DNA from: Hymenobacter cavernae
GTDB taxonomy: Bacteria; Bacteroidota; Bacteroidia; Cytophagales; Hymenobacteraceae
Length of the DNA: 64,000 bases
Assembly (NCBI RefSeq): GCF_014641455.1
Contig: NZ_BMHT01000011.1
Span: 1-64,000, forward strand
Direction of reading: 5' to 3'
In this document: positions 8,707 through 16,034 of the stretch, piece after piece
Layout of the letters: each line of letters opens with the position of its first letter
Numbering within the stretch: position 1 is the stretch's first letter
Translations under genes and position numbers: made by a program
Notes under the pieces: generated by a model
Seen by the model: only the letters and a program-made list of their open reading frames with translations
Database searches by the model: none
Told to the model about the DNA's origin: nothing

Positions 8707-9168
8707 CTAACTATGCCGCACAGAGTTGGGACCTAGTTTGAAAATGGGTTTCGAAGTGGTTGGGGCGAGATAGCCGAGCGCCGAATGCCGTCGTTCAGCG
8801 TTGTAACAGACCAGATAGTGACTGATTTCCTGTCGGATTTCGGCGAGATTCGCAAAGCTACTGCTAGCGAGCAATTCGATTTTAAGCCGACTCCAAAATG
8901 ACTTGGCGTGCGCGTTATTATAGCAGTTACCGAGGTGGCTCATGCCCTGAACTGCCTCGTAGCGTGCCACTAAGGCTTTGAAGTTGGTGGCGGAGTACTG
9001 GCTACCTTGGTCGGAATGCACGACAAGCTCAGGCGCGGGCCGGCGCAGGGCCTCGCTAATCAAGTCTTCGGGCATGGCCTCGCGCACGTCCTACGTGCCT
9101 CATCGGAGGCACCAAATCCGACCACTTTGCGCGAGTAGCGGTCGATTGTCATCCATTCTTTGGCACAA
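8707..9168 (-). pseudogene. IS3-family transposase remnant (orfB 3' part)
   Basis: The frame 9087-8707 contains the end of an integrase core: HSDQGSQYS, then NCYNNAHAKSFWSRLKIE and YNAERRHSALGYL. In active IS3 proteins the middle motif reads CYDNA--ES with a catalytic Glu; here Asp is Asn and the Glu is Lys. Upstream, in another frame, DNA to about 9168 encodes MTIDRYSRKVVGFGAS, so a frameshift also separates the parts. This is a dead fragment. Its left junction lies at the point where the SinR/Cas2-like gene next to it is cut. Confidence 0.8.
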
Positions 9169-9174
9169 CCTGTC

Positions 9175-9309
9175 TCACAACTGCGTAGTCGAGATTAGCC
9201 AAGTAGAATCCAAAATATGTAAGCAGTCTGTTCTTTTGATCTCGTCGTAAAAAGCCTTGTAGTCCTGACCTTGCTTGTTAAGGTCATAAGAGATGCAATA
9301 GACTGCCAT
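9175..9309 (-). pseudogene. Truncated SinR/Cas2-like protein, N-terminal 44 residues
   Basis: The minus-strand frame starts MAVYCISYDLNKQGQDYK and continues to HILDSTWLIS before ending at residue 44. The pattern (YCISYDLN, then D-I-R--C--ILDSTW) matches the start of small ferredoxin-fold proteins annotated as SinR-like or Cas2-like, normally around 90 residues. The reading is cut at the edge of the IS3 remnant at about 9170, so the C-terminal half has been lost. It lies 38 nt downstream of the 100-residue gene at 9348-9650 and was probably co-transcribed with it. No CRISPR array or other cas gene is visible. Confidence 0.55.
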
Positions 9310-9347
9310 GTTCTAATGTATGCTTAGTAAATGTGTAGTCTATACGT

Positions 9348-9650
9348 TTACCAATTGACCTGAATCCAAGCTTCTATATTCTTGTGACTGCGTTTGTCAC
9401 TGGGGCACTTGTGAATCAGTTGTTCTACCTTCTGCCCAGTAGCTATGCTGGGTTCAACGGCTTTTTTGTTAGCGTCTACCCATTTACGTTTTTCAACATA
9501 ACGTTTGATAAAGGGCAGTACCTCATAGCCTTCATTTCTGTCTAGCAGAAAGTTGTCAGGAAAGCCTGTGATCTTAGCGTTATCGCCCTCTGCTTTTGCG
9601 GTCCATTTATAGTCAAACTTCAGGTCAGACCGTTTGAAATTGTATCCCAT
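9348..9650 (-). CDS. Small conserved-looking hypothetical protein (100 aa)
   Basis: The protein begins MGYNFKRSDLKFDYKW and contains NEGYEVLPFI and a C-terminal KNIEAWIQVNW. It is soluble and basic, with no membrane segment. I recall similar short Bacteroidetes proteins with an N-terminal FK-S-LKYD-KWT motif and a C-terminal R--K---WI--NW, but no function. It precedes the truncated SinR/Cas2-like gene on the same strand and may have formed a two-gene unit with it. Confidence 0.6.
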   Translation of the reverse strand: MGYNFKRSDLKFDYKWTAKAEGDNAKITGFPDNFLLDRNEGYEVLPFIKRYVEKRKWVDANKKAVEPSIATGQKVEQLIHKCPSDKRSHKNIEAWIQVNW

Positions 9651-9843
9651 ACTATGAGTGGCTGTTTTGAGTATGCTCTTGCTAAAATCGAATGCCCATA
9701 GACGTTTATTCTTAGGTATTCAAGGTAGTATGATAATAATTGACTTCTAAATATTCTCAATAAAGTCTACCTAATTATTTGGTCTTTGTTTTGTTTGTTA
9801 ATGAATGCTTTACGCACGATGCATAGAGTAGTAAACGAAATAT

Positions 9844-10776
9844 ATGCCCCAACATATACAAAAAGCCCGTGTGCTGAAGTCTGAGAGCATTTTATCAGGC
9901 TATTTGACTTTGGAAGAGCAGTTCTATATAGGAGTACCGCTTACTCCAGATCTAGTTAGCCGGTTAGACCTAAAAAAGTTTGGCCTTGATACAGCCAAGC
10001 CGGGAGATGTTAAGGTGCCCCTAGCTAAAGGGCCTAATACTAAAAATAACATCAATGGCAAATATGGGCGTACTCAACCAGAAGAGAAGCATGAGGTTAC
10101 CAGGCACATCGACTATATTAGGAAGAAAGATAATACTCGTGTGCAGTATGACCGGATCTATGAGGTGTATAAGAAAGAGCTAAAGCATAAGTACGATATT
10201 GCTTTAGAGTTTAAGCAAGACGTTAATGGAGAGAATACGGTGTTTTCACCGTTGCTCATCTTTGACAATACGCCTGCTAACAACATGAAGAACACTCATG
10301 TAATGAATGTTTTTCTTGAAATTTTCGGCACAATCGACCTTTATCGAACGAATCTAAGCCCTCTATATAAATACGAGAGGTCCTTTGATGATGAGATATT
10401 GCCTCCTGGTAACTTGGCTGACAAGGACAACTTTGATGCTCTTATGCGAATAGCTGAACGGCATGCTCCTGAACAAGAGCTTAAGCCATTGCTACACCGC
10501 TTGGAGCTATTTAAGGAGTTTAACCCAGTAATCCGTCAAGGCGGTATGGGATTAACTGGCTATTACGCTTTCATCTTCAAGGACAAAGGCATAGTAGCTG
10601 CTGAATCTATCAAACGGGATAATGCTACCTATTTCTTCAACGAGCAAGGACACGAGGCTATCATTGTAAAGGATAAGCAAGAAATAATTGCTAATGATTT
10701 GATGATTAAAAGAATACCTCATACAGATACTTGGGAGCAGAGAGTACGCAAGTTTTTAAATAGTTACCCTAAGTAA
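9844..10776 (+). CDS. Hypothetical protein (310 aa)
   Basis: This is a clean 310-residue frame with an ATG start, charged composition, no signal peptide and no membrane segments. It contains RHIDYIRKKDNTRVQYDRIY and a C-terminal WEQRVRKFLNSYP. I do not recognise the family. It is divergent from the 9348-9650 gene with 193 bp between them, which could hold both promoters, and lies upstream of the IS110 element. AT-rich composition and its position among defence genes suggest recently acquired cargo. Confidence 0.65.
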   Translation: MPQHIQKARVLKSESILSGYLTLEEQFYIGVPLTPDLVSRLDLKKFGLDTAKPGDVKVPLAKGPNTKNNINGKYGRTQPEEKHEVTRHIDYIRKKDNTRVQYDRIYEVYKKELKHKYDIALEFKQDVNGENTVFSPLLIFDNTPANNMKNTHVMNVFLEIFGTIDLYRTNLSPLYKYERSFDDEILPPGNLADKDNFDALMRIAERHAPEQELKPLLHRLELFKEFNPVIRQGGMGLTGYYAFIFKDKGIVAAESIKRDNATYFFNEQGHEAIIVKDKQEIIANDLMIKRIPHTDTWEQRVRKFLNSYPK

Positions 10777-10949
10777 AGGGCAAAGGATGATCAGTAAGCT
10801 TGCTCCTCTACTAAGTTGGTAATCAGTGCAGGATTTTTGAATAGTGGAAGGCCTTACGCTGAAAGCTTGAAGTATCATAAATAGGTATAGTTAGGTATAG
10901 ATTAAAGGTTGTAAACGGTGCTTGGACATTTTATGAACGGTGTTGAAAG

Positions 10950-11939
10950 TCAAGGGTTGAGGGCAAGTTTTGAGGTAAAATTGGCTTGATAAGGTTGGCC
11001 AGACTTCACAATGGCAAAGGCTTGCTTGAGTAGTTTGTTGCAGACGGCAATCAGGGCCACTTTCCCGTTCTTGCCTTTGGCCACGAGCCGGTCGTACAAG
11101 GCTTTACAGGCTGTATTTCTCTTCTTGGCCGCGAAGCTGCACATGAAGAGTTTGCCTCGGATCAAGCCACCACCCATTTTGGTGATGCGCACTTTCCCCC
11201 GCACACTGGTGCCGGACGTGTGTTCGCGCGGGGAGAGGCCAGCCAAAGCGATGAGCTGGCGATAGTTATCGAAGCGACGGAAGCCGCCGGCAAACAACAG
11301 AAGCATGCCCGCCGTCTTACGCCCGATCCCGGGAATGGAGCGCAGCAACGTCATCTCCGCCTGGAAACGCTGCTCGAGCAAGGTCAGCAGTTCGGCTTCT
11401 ACGGCTTCTACCTGGTGGGTCAAAGCTGTTAGGGTTTGTTGCAGCTGCTTCAAGGCGGTCTTGCTGATCACAGGTTGTTGCTGCAGCGCCTCTAACGAGT
11501 TACTGACCATGGTTTTCTGCTTAAGTAGCTGCTCGGTGACTTGCTCCAACTGCCGACACTCCACGAGTACTTGCTCGTCCGGTTGCCAGATTTTCACGGC
11601 TTGCTGCTGGCCGTAACGCAACAGCCACTGGGCATCTTTGCGGTCGCTCTTGCCTTTGCTCAAATGCATCTGAATAAAGCGGCGAATGATCAACGGGTTC
11701 ATCACTGCCACTTGCCCACCCTGCTCATGCAGGTAGTAGGCTAGGGCTAAGTAGTAGGCGCCGGTGGCTTCCATCACAAACAAGCACTGCGCACCACAGG
11801 TCTTCACCAGCTGCTGAAAGCCCGCTTTGTTATTGCTGACTTCCAGGTGCTTGACCTGCTGATTTACTTGGTAGCACACGGCGAGCGTCGCTTTGCTAAT
11901 GTCAATGCCCACGACGGGAAGAGGAAGTTGCGGATCCAT
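10950..11939 (-). CDS. IS110-family DEDD transposase/recombinase
   Basis: The 329-residue protein has an N-terminal RuvC-like domain with Asp13 (VVGIDISKATL), Glu57 (FVMEATGAYY), Asp99 and Asp102 (KSDRKDAQWLL). A coiled linker follows, then the C-terminal Tnp domain with SIPGIGRKTAGMLL and GLSPREHTSGTSVRGK, containing the conserved serine region. Length is typical and the frame is intact, so it may be active. IS110 enzymes use a non-coding bridge RNA to choose target and donor DNA. In this element that RNA would be expected in the 11940-12175 leader. Confidence 0.92.
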   Translation of the reverse strand: MDPQLPLPVVGIDISKATLAVCYQVNQQVKHLEVSNNKAGFQQLVKTCGAQCLFVMEATGAYYLALAYYLHEQGGQVAVMNPLIIRRFIQMHLSKGKSDRKDAQWLLRYGQQQAVKIWQPDEQVLVECRQLEQVTEQLLKQKTMVSNSLEALQQQPVISKTALKQLQQTLTALTHQVEAVEAELLTLLEQRFQAEMTLLRSIPGIGRKTAGMLLLFAGGFRRFDNYRQLIALAGLSPREHTSGTSVRGKVRITKMGGGLIRGKLFMCSFAAKKRNTACKALYDRLVAKGKNGKVALIAVCNKLLKQAFAIVKSGQPYQANFTSKLALNP

Positions 11940-12075
11940 ACCTAGCGAGAAGAACGAAGTGAAAGGAGCGATCAGTAAGAAGGACTTCTAGGGCATCTTT
12001 ATTATCCTAATACAGGCTCAATGGCCTCATGGAACGGTCCAAAGTAGCGCTAGAAAAGAGGAGGGATTCTCATAA

Positions 12076-12172
12076 AATACGAGCTCGACGGCTCCCAAAC
12101 GGATGAATCTTACTCCCCTCTTTTCCTGCTTAGCGCCGCAAGTACGGCAGGTAGGCAAACATAGGACAAACG
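12076..12172. repeat. 97-bp leader repeat, copy 1 (inside IS110 left end)
   Basis: This segment is about 85-90% identical by eye to 12375-12471. Both copies begin AATACGAGCTCGACGGCTCC, contain a GCCG-n6-CGGC hairpin core and end near ATAGGAYAAACG. Copy 1 lies within the non-coding left end of the IS110 element, where a bridge RNA is expected. Confidence 0.75.
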
Positions 12173-12374
12173 GTCCCAGTAAAGTGTCCAACGAGCCTAT
12201 CATTCCTCCCCACTGCCCCACTGCCCAACCTAGGCCGTACCGAGCCGGCGCTCATCGGTCGCGTAGCAGCTGTTGAGCAGGCACGTTGTTCCAGGCACAG
12301 TCGCTTAACAAATGCTACACGAGCTACTAAATTAGGTTCAGGAAGGCTACAGTCGAGCTTGTATCATTACATGT

Positions 12375-12471
12375 AATACGAGCTCGACGGCTCCCAAACG
12401 CCTGAATCTTACTCTCCTCTTTCCTGCTCAGTCGCCGCAAATACGGCAGATAGGCGAACATAGGATAAACG
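12375..12471. repeat. 97-bp leader repeat, copy 2 (outside IS110)
   Basis: This is the second copy of the repeat at 12076-12172, in the same orientation, about 190 bp outside the IS110 boundary and 60 bp before the recombinase promoter inverted repeat. It may be the remains of a related element's left end. The 12198-12374 interval between has no supported feature. Confidence 0.7.
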
Positions 12472-12532
12472 CCGGCTTAAAAAAGAGGCCCTCGGGAAGT
12501 CAGTCTAACTAAGCTAACAGAGGGGTAAATTT

Positions 12533-12596
12533 CATTTCACAGTCGTTGAACGACCGTTTAACGACTGTGAAATGCGCGAAATTTGGGCTACTTTTG
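12533..12596 (+). promoter_or_regulatory. Recombinase promoter with 15-bp inverted repeat (possible res/operator)
   Basis: CATTTCACAGTCGTT (12533-12547) is the exact complement of 12560-12574, with a 12-nt spacer that repeats GAACGAC. The -7 element TACTTTTG is at 12589-12596, 20 nt before the recombinase ATG. The right arm covers the -33 position, so recombinase binding would repress its own promoter. Confidence 0.7.
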
Positions 12597-12615
12597 CCTA
12601 AACTTCCCGGTCTCT

Positions 12616-13287
12616 ATGAAATCCTACGTCGCCTACCTGCGCGTCTCCACCCAGAAGCAAGGCCAGTCCGGCCTCGGCCTCGAAGCCCAGCGGGTCGCGG
12701 TGGGGACGTTCACCCAGGCGGCCCACTTACTAGGGGAGTTTGTCGAAGTGGAATCCGGCAAGAAGAACGAGCGGCCCCAGCTCCAGGCGGCCATGGCCCT
12801 GGCGAAGGCCAAGGGCGCGACGCTGCTCATTGCCAAGCTCGACCGCTTGTCCCGGAATGCGGGATTCATCTTCGCCCTGCGCGACGCGGGCGTGGACTTC
12901 GTCTGCTGCGACATGCCCGATGCCAATACCCTCACCGTCGGCATCTTCGCCGTGCTCGCCCAGCACGAGCGCGAACTCATTTCCCAGCGCACGAAGGCCG
13001 CCCTCGCTGCGAAGAAAGCGCAGGGCGCGCAGCTGGGCACGCCGGCCAACCTCACGCCGGCGGCCACGCAGAAGGGCCGGGACCGGAGCCAGGCGCAGGC
13101 ACACGCCCATGAGCATAACGAGCGGGCGGCCGCGCACATCCTGCTGTTGCGCGAGAAAGGCCTCAACTACTCCCAGATTGCGGAGCGGCTCAATGCCCTG
13201 CGCTTTCTCACCCGCACCGGCAAGGCGTTTCGCGCCGAGCAGGTCAAACGCTTGTACCTGCGGGCCAAGGTCCCCACCCCCGGTTAG
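12616..13287 (+). CDS. Small serine recombinase (resolvase family)
   Basis: The 223-residue protein has an N-terminal resolvase domain with catalytic Ser11 in YVAYLRVSTQKQ, LIAKLDRLSRN, and GIFAVLAQHERELISQRTKAAL. A C-terminal helix-turn-helix follows (LREKGLNYSQIAERLN). The ATG at 12616 is chosen because the TAnnTTTG promoter ends at 12596; the frame is open further upstream but that would cross the promoter. It may resolve plasmid multimers or act as the integrase of a minimal mobile unit. A close homologue lies at 47251-47898 and a decayed one at 14200-14450. Confidence 0.9.
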   Translation: MKSYVAYLRVSTQKQGQSGLGLEAQRVAVGTFTQAAHLLGEFVEVESGKKNERPQLQAAMALAKAKGATLLIAKLDRLSRNAGFIFALRDAGVDFVCCDMPDANTLTVGIFAVLAQHERELISQRTKAALAAKKAQGAQLGTPANLTPAATQKGRDRSQAQAHAHEHNERAAAHILLLREKGLNYSQIAERLNALRFLTRTGKAFRAEQVKRLYLRAKVPTPG

Positions 13288-13441
13288 CTCCCCCTGGGGT
13301 AAGCCGGACCGCTTGGCCCCCGCTACCCGGCCCGGGACCGGATTGCCGCTCGTTCGCCCCGGCGTGCCACCTCAACGACGGGCGCTGAAAGAGGCTATCT
13401 TGCGCCGACCCTGGCGAGGCGTTCCGCTGGGGCCTGCTCGT

Positions 13442-14032
13442 ATGACCCCCAAACAAGCCGACCGACTCCGCCGCCAAATCAGTGCTATCCGCCGTACCCT
13501 GGCCGCGGAGAAGCGTAAGTTCGGCGGCTATGATGATAGCCGGGGCTTGCGCTACCTGCCCACCCGCTACTACGTGCAGCTCGCCGACTTCGCAGGCGGG
13601 CTGACCTATCTGCGCTGGTTTTGGCGCAACTTTCCCACCGACGCGGGCTTTGCCGACTTCCTCTTCGAGGCCACCATTATTCTCTGTAAGCAGGGCAAGC
13701 TCCTGGAAGCGGCCCGCCAAGCCACCGCGACCTTTCGGGCCGATAGGCAGTTGCTGGCGCGCTTTCTGGGCGCGCCCGCCCCGCCCGTGGAAGCCTGGGA
13801 AAACGCCCCGCTGGCCGCTGAGGCGTATGCGCGCTACTTTGCCACGCTGGGCAGTCCCGCTACCCTACAGGACGTGGCCGAGTGGTTAGGCGAGCTGACG
13901 AGCACCGCGGAATTCCGCACCAGCGCGCAGCAGTTTAGCGACCTACACCGGCAGTTGCACGGGGAACAAGATGGGGCAAAGCGCCGGCACTTGCTGGCGC
14001 AGTTGTATCCCCCGAGTCCTAACAACGCTTGA
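13442..14032 (+). CDS. Hypothetical helical-repeat protein (196 aa)
   Basis: The ATG at 13442 opens a 196-residue frame beginning MTPKQADRLRRQISAIRRTL. It has the stretches GLRYLPTRYYVQLADF and TYLRWFWRNFPTDAGFADF, which look like a TPR-type helical pair, and a charged C-terminus. Similar Bacteroidetes proteins of unknown function share the YDD-GLRYL and YFRWF--NFPDD-G pattern. The open frame extends far upstream but that part overlaps the recombinase in another frame and is proline/arginine-rich, so it is a shadow. No role is known. Confidence 0.65.
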   Translation: MTPKQADRLRRQISAIRRTLAAEKRKFGGYDDSRGLRYLPTRYYVQLADFAGGLTYLRWFWRNFPTDAGFADFLFEATIILCKQGKLLEAARQATATFRADRQLLARFLGAPAPPVEAWENAPLAAEAYARYFATLGSPATLQDVAEWLGELTSTAEFRTSAQQFSDLHRQLHGEQDGAKRRHLLAQLYPPSPNNA

Positions 14033-14199
14033 CGAGTACGCCCGCCACCGGCGACTCGCCGGCGTGGTCTATGTTAACTCCTCAAAGCGCCGCGGCAACG
14101 GCTGATCCAGCGTCAGCAATTCAATTCTACAAAGTGGGAGAAGCTGAGTCGGCTCAGCAGTAGTTCGGGGGCAATGCCCGGCAAGGGGTGTTACCCTTC

Positions 14200-14450
14200 T
14201 GACGGCTCAGCCGGTCGAGCTTGGCAATGAGCAGCGTGGCCCACTGCTCCCGGGCGGCCGCGATAGTGGCCAGCAGCTGGGGCAGCTGGTTCTAGCTGCC
14301 GCTCTCCACTTCCGTAAAGGCCGGGAGTAATTGTGCGGGATCGGGCACGAACGCCCGAACAGCCGCTTGCTGGGCTTCCAGGCCGAGGCCGGATTGGCCT
14401 TGCCGCTGGGTGGAGACGCGGTAGTAGGGAACGTAACGGGGGAGGCTCAT
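14200..14450 (-). pseudogene. Decayed serine recombinase, N-terminal part
   Basis: From ATG 14450 the minus strand reads MSLPRYVPYYRVSTQRQ, then GLEAQQAAV and FTEVESGS, before a stop at 14293. In another frame the match resumes with LLIAKLDRLSR near 14215-14240. The C-terminal half of the resolvase domain and the HTH are missing. It is clearly related to the recombinases at 12616 and 47251. A TACTTTG element remains upstream near 14460, and the region further upstream is occupied by a REPIN-like repeat. Confidence 0.8.
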
Positions 14451-14489
14451 GGGGCCGCAAAGTACGGCGTATAACGTTTTCCAAACGCA

Positions 14490-14640
14490 CGTGGCTGTTG
14501 CAGAACGCAGCACAGGATCTCCCGCACTATCCTCAGCAGTCGAATCAGCACTATAAACCTGGGGGAAGCTGCTTTGTGTCTGCCTCTGCATCCAAGGTGC
14601 CCTCCTATCGAGCGAGTATAAGCGTTCTGCAACAGCCACG
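14490..14640. repeat. REPIN-like 151-bp element A
   Basis: The ends are a perfect 19-bp inverted repeat: CGTGGCTGTTGCAGAACGC at 14490-14508 and its complement at 14622-14640. It shares the 17-bp end with the element at 15644-15796 and the single tag at 3300. The left flank ATAACGTTTTCCAAACG also resembles (in inverse) the right flank of the 15.7-kb copy. No coding frame. Confidence 0.75.
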
Positions 14641-14843
14641 AACGGTTTCTACGCAGTTTTAGATACCGCGAGAATAAGCTGCAAACGCCGTTTTTAGAGA
14701 CTTTTTTCGCCTCCCTTTTTTGAGCGGCTTACCCTGTGCCGAAAAAGATGTTTTTTGGCACAGGGTAAGCCTACACGAAACAGCAACGTTCATCGTTGAA
14801 TCGCTATAATCTATTCTGCTCACTATTCGTCACTTCTATCATT

Positions 14844-15461
14844 ATGAGAACCATCTTGCTGCTTAGTGTCTGCACAAGCATTTGGTCATTGCCCGTCGCC
14901 GCGCAAGGCGTGAAGTTAGGGCTCAAGGTGGGGGGCAGCCGCTCCCAGGTACTGGGCAATCGGCGCCAGAACCTCGAGTCTGCCTACCAAACGAAAGCGC
15001 AGAGCATTGCTGGCTTTTATGGGGGCGTGAACCTGAGTATGCCTATCCGGCGCAGCACCCACTTCGCGTTCCAACCCGAACTGGTCTATTTGCAGCGGGG
15101 CTTTTCCATCGAGAACAAGCCCAAGCGCCTACGCGAGCGGGATCAGTATCTAGAGCTGCCCTTACTTGTCCGTTTCTCCCAGCAGGGCTTCTTTGCGGAA
15201 GTCGGCCCCCAGGTGGGTTATTTTCTCGCCAACCGTACCAATGAGACTAACTTCAACGGGCAAGATAGAGCCTACTCTGTGGAGGAACACTCGGAGTTTA
15301 AGTTCTCCCTAGGGGCCACAGCGGGCCTGGGTTATGCCTGGGGTTCCGGCCCGCAGGTGGGTGTCCGTTATACGGTTAGTAGCGGACGCTACACTTCTAG
15401 CGGCGTCTTAGCCGGGTATGTCGGCTATACCTTCGGCAGCTCGCGTTCGCAAAAAGGCTAA
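14844..15461 (+). CDS. PorT-family outer-membrane beta-barrel protein
   Basis: The ATG at 14844 is preferred because it places a signal peptide at the N-terminus (MRTILLLSVCTSIWSLPVAAQG, cleavage after AQ). The 205-residue protein then shows alternating strands with glycine/aromatic ends (KLGLKVGGSRSQV, FYGGVNLSMPI, FAFQPELVYLQRG, YLELPLLVRF, FFAEVGPQVGYFL, YTFGSS at the end). This is the pattern of the Bacteroidetes outer-membrane beta-barrel family. Function is unknown; it may be a small outer-membrane porin-like protein. No operon partners. Confidence 0.8.
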   Translation: MRTILLLSVCTSIWSLPVAAQGVKLGLKVGGSRSQVLGNRRQNLESAYQTKAQSIAGFYGGVNLSMPIRRSTHFAFQPELVYLQRGFSIENKPKRLRERDQYLELPLLVRFSQQGFFAEVGPQVGYFLANRTNETNFNGQDRAYSVEEHSEFKFSLGATAGLGYAWGSGPQVGVRYTVSSGRYTSSGVLAGYVGYTFGSSRSQKG

Positions 15462-15573
15462 GCGACGGGCTGCTCGTTATGGCTCAATCAGGGCTTCAAC
15501 ATTTGGATCTATAACTACCACGTAGGCACTACTTCTTGCCTAGACGACATTCAGTTGTTCGAATTACCTAATT

Positions 15574-15613
15574 GCAAACGCCCCCGAAAACCTGCGTTTT
15601 CGGGGGCGTTTGT
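15574..15613 (+). terminator. Strong stem-loop terminator
   Basis: CAAACGCCCCCGAAAA pairs perfectly with TTTTCGGGGGCGTTTG around a short loop. It lies about 110 bp after the beta-barrel gene. The DNA just before it encodes an in-frame GFNIWIYNYHVG and LDDIQLFEL, which looks like the tail of a lost secreted protein whose terminator this once was. Confidence 0.75.
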
Positions 15614-15643
15614 GCAAGTGCTCTAGGTGTTCAGAAAAGAACT

Positions 15644-15796
15644 GTGGCTGTTGCAAAACTCAAGGGAGTGGCTTTTTACCTTGCTTAGTCGACTTGAAAA
15701 GCGAGGTAAAAAGCCACTTACACCAACCATTTTACGTGCTGTGCCGGTTGGTCGAAGTGCTTACAGTCTGCTGCTCCGAGTTCTGCAACAGCCACG
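15644..15796. repeat. REPIN-like 153-bp element B
   Basis: The ends are GTGGCTGTTGCAAAACT (15644-15660) and the complement-type GTTCTGCAACAGCCACG (15780-15796), imperfect by one base. Inside are two more hairpins: a perfect 14-bp pair GTGGCTTTTTACCT/AGGTAAAAAGCCAC and an ACCAACC/GGTTGGT pair. Same size and ends as the element at 14490. Confidence 0.75.
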
Positions 15797-15954
15797 CACG
15801 TTTAGAAAATGTTATAGAAACATATCGATCAAATAAAGGGGAAGAAAAAGAGCGCCTGCATTTTCTATAGTAGGTTTTCTGGAGGTTGTTGTGAAAGTTA
15901 ATTATCAAGCAGTTGAGAGCGTATTTACTGGGGAAACAGTAAAAATACACATCA

Positions 15955-15990
15955 CTTTGTTTTCATTTTGAAAACAAAGTGTTATCTTTA
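15955..15990 (+). promoter_or_regulatory. ardC promoter with palindromic operator
   Basis: CTTTGTTTTCA (15955-15965) is the exact complement of 15969-15979. TTTG at 15956 and TATCTTTA at 15983-15990 fit the -33/-7 spacing, so the palindrome covers the promoter. A similar half-palindrome (TTTTGTTATCATATTGAAAA) precedes the rep promoter at 17406. Confidence 0.65.
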
Positions 15991-16034
15991 GAGTATAGAG
16001 AGAGCAACAAAGCTCTTTTCTAAAGCTCACTTTT

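Larger units (their letters stand above)
10918..12197 (-). mobile_element. IS110-family insertion sequence flanked by palindrome half-sites
   Basis: The element carries a single DEDD transposase. In transposase orientation the left flank reads CGTTGGACACTTT (12172-12197) and the right flank AAAATGTCCAAGC (10920-10933). These are the two halves of a palindromic repeat found whole at 45996-46036 and 51254-51295. The interval therefore includes both half-sites, and the insertion itself is about 1.25 kb (roughly 10934-12183), a normal IS110 size. About 240 bp of non-coding DNA precede the transposase, the place where IS110-group elements encode their bridge RNA. Confidence 0.7.

Noticed and set aside
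12546..13166. Other overlapping frames of 130-190 residues on both strands across the recombinase
   Set aside because: They are shadows of the well-supported serine recombinase and have no recognisable motif.
12740..13441. Long open frame leading into the 196-residue gene
   Set aside because: It overlaps the recombinase in another frame and is proline/arginine-rich as expected for a shadow of GC-rich coding DNA; only the part from ATG 13442 is protein-like.
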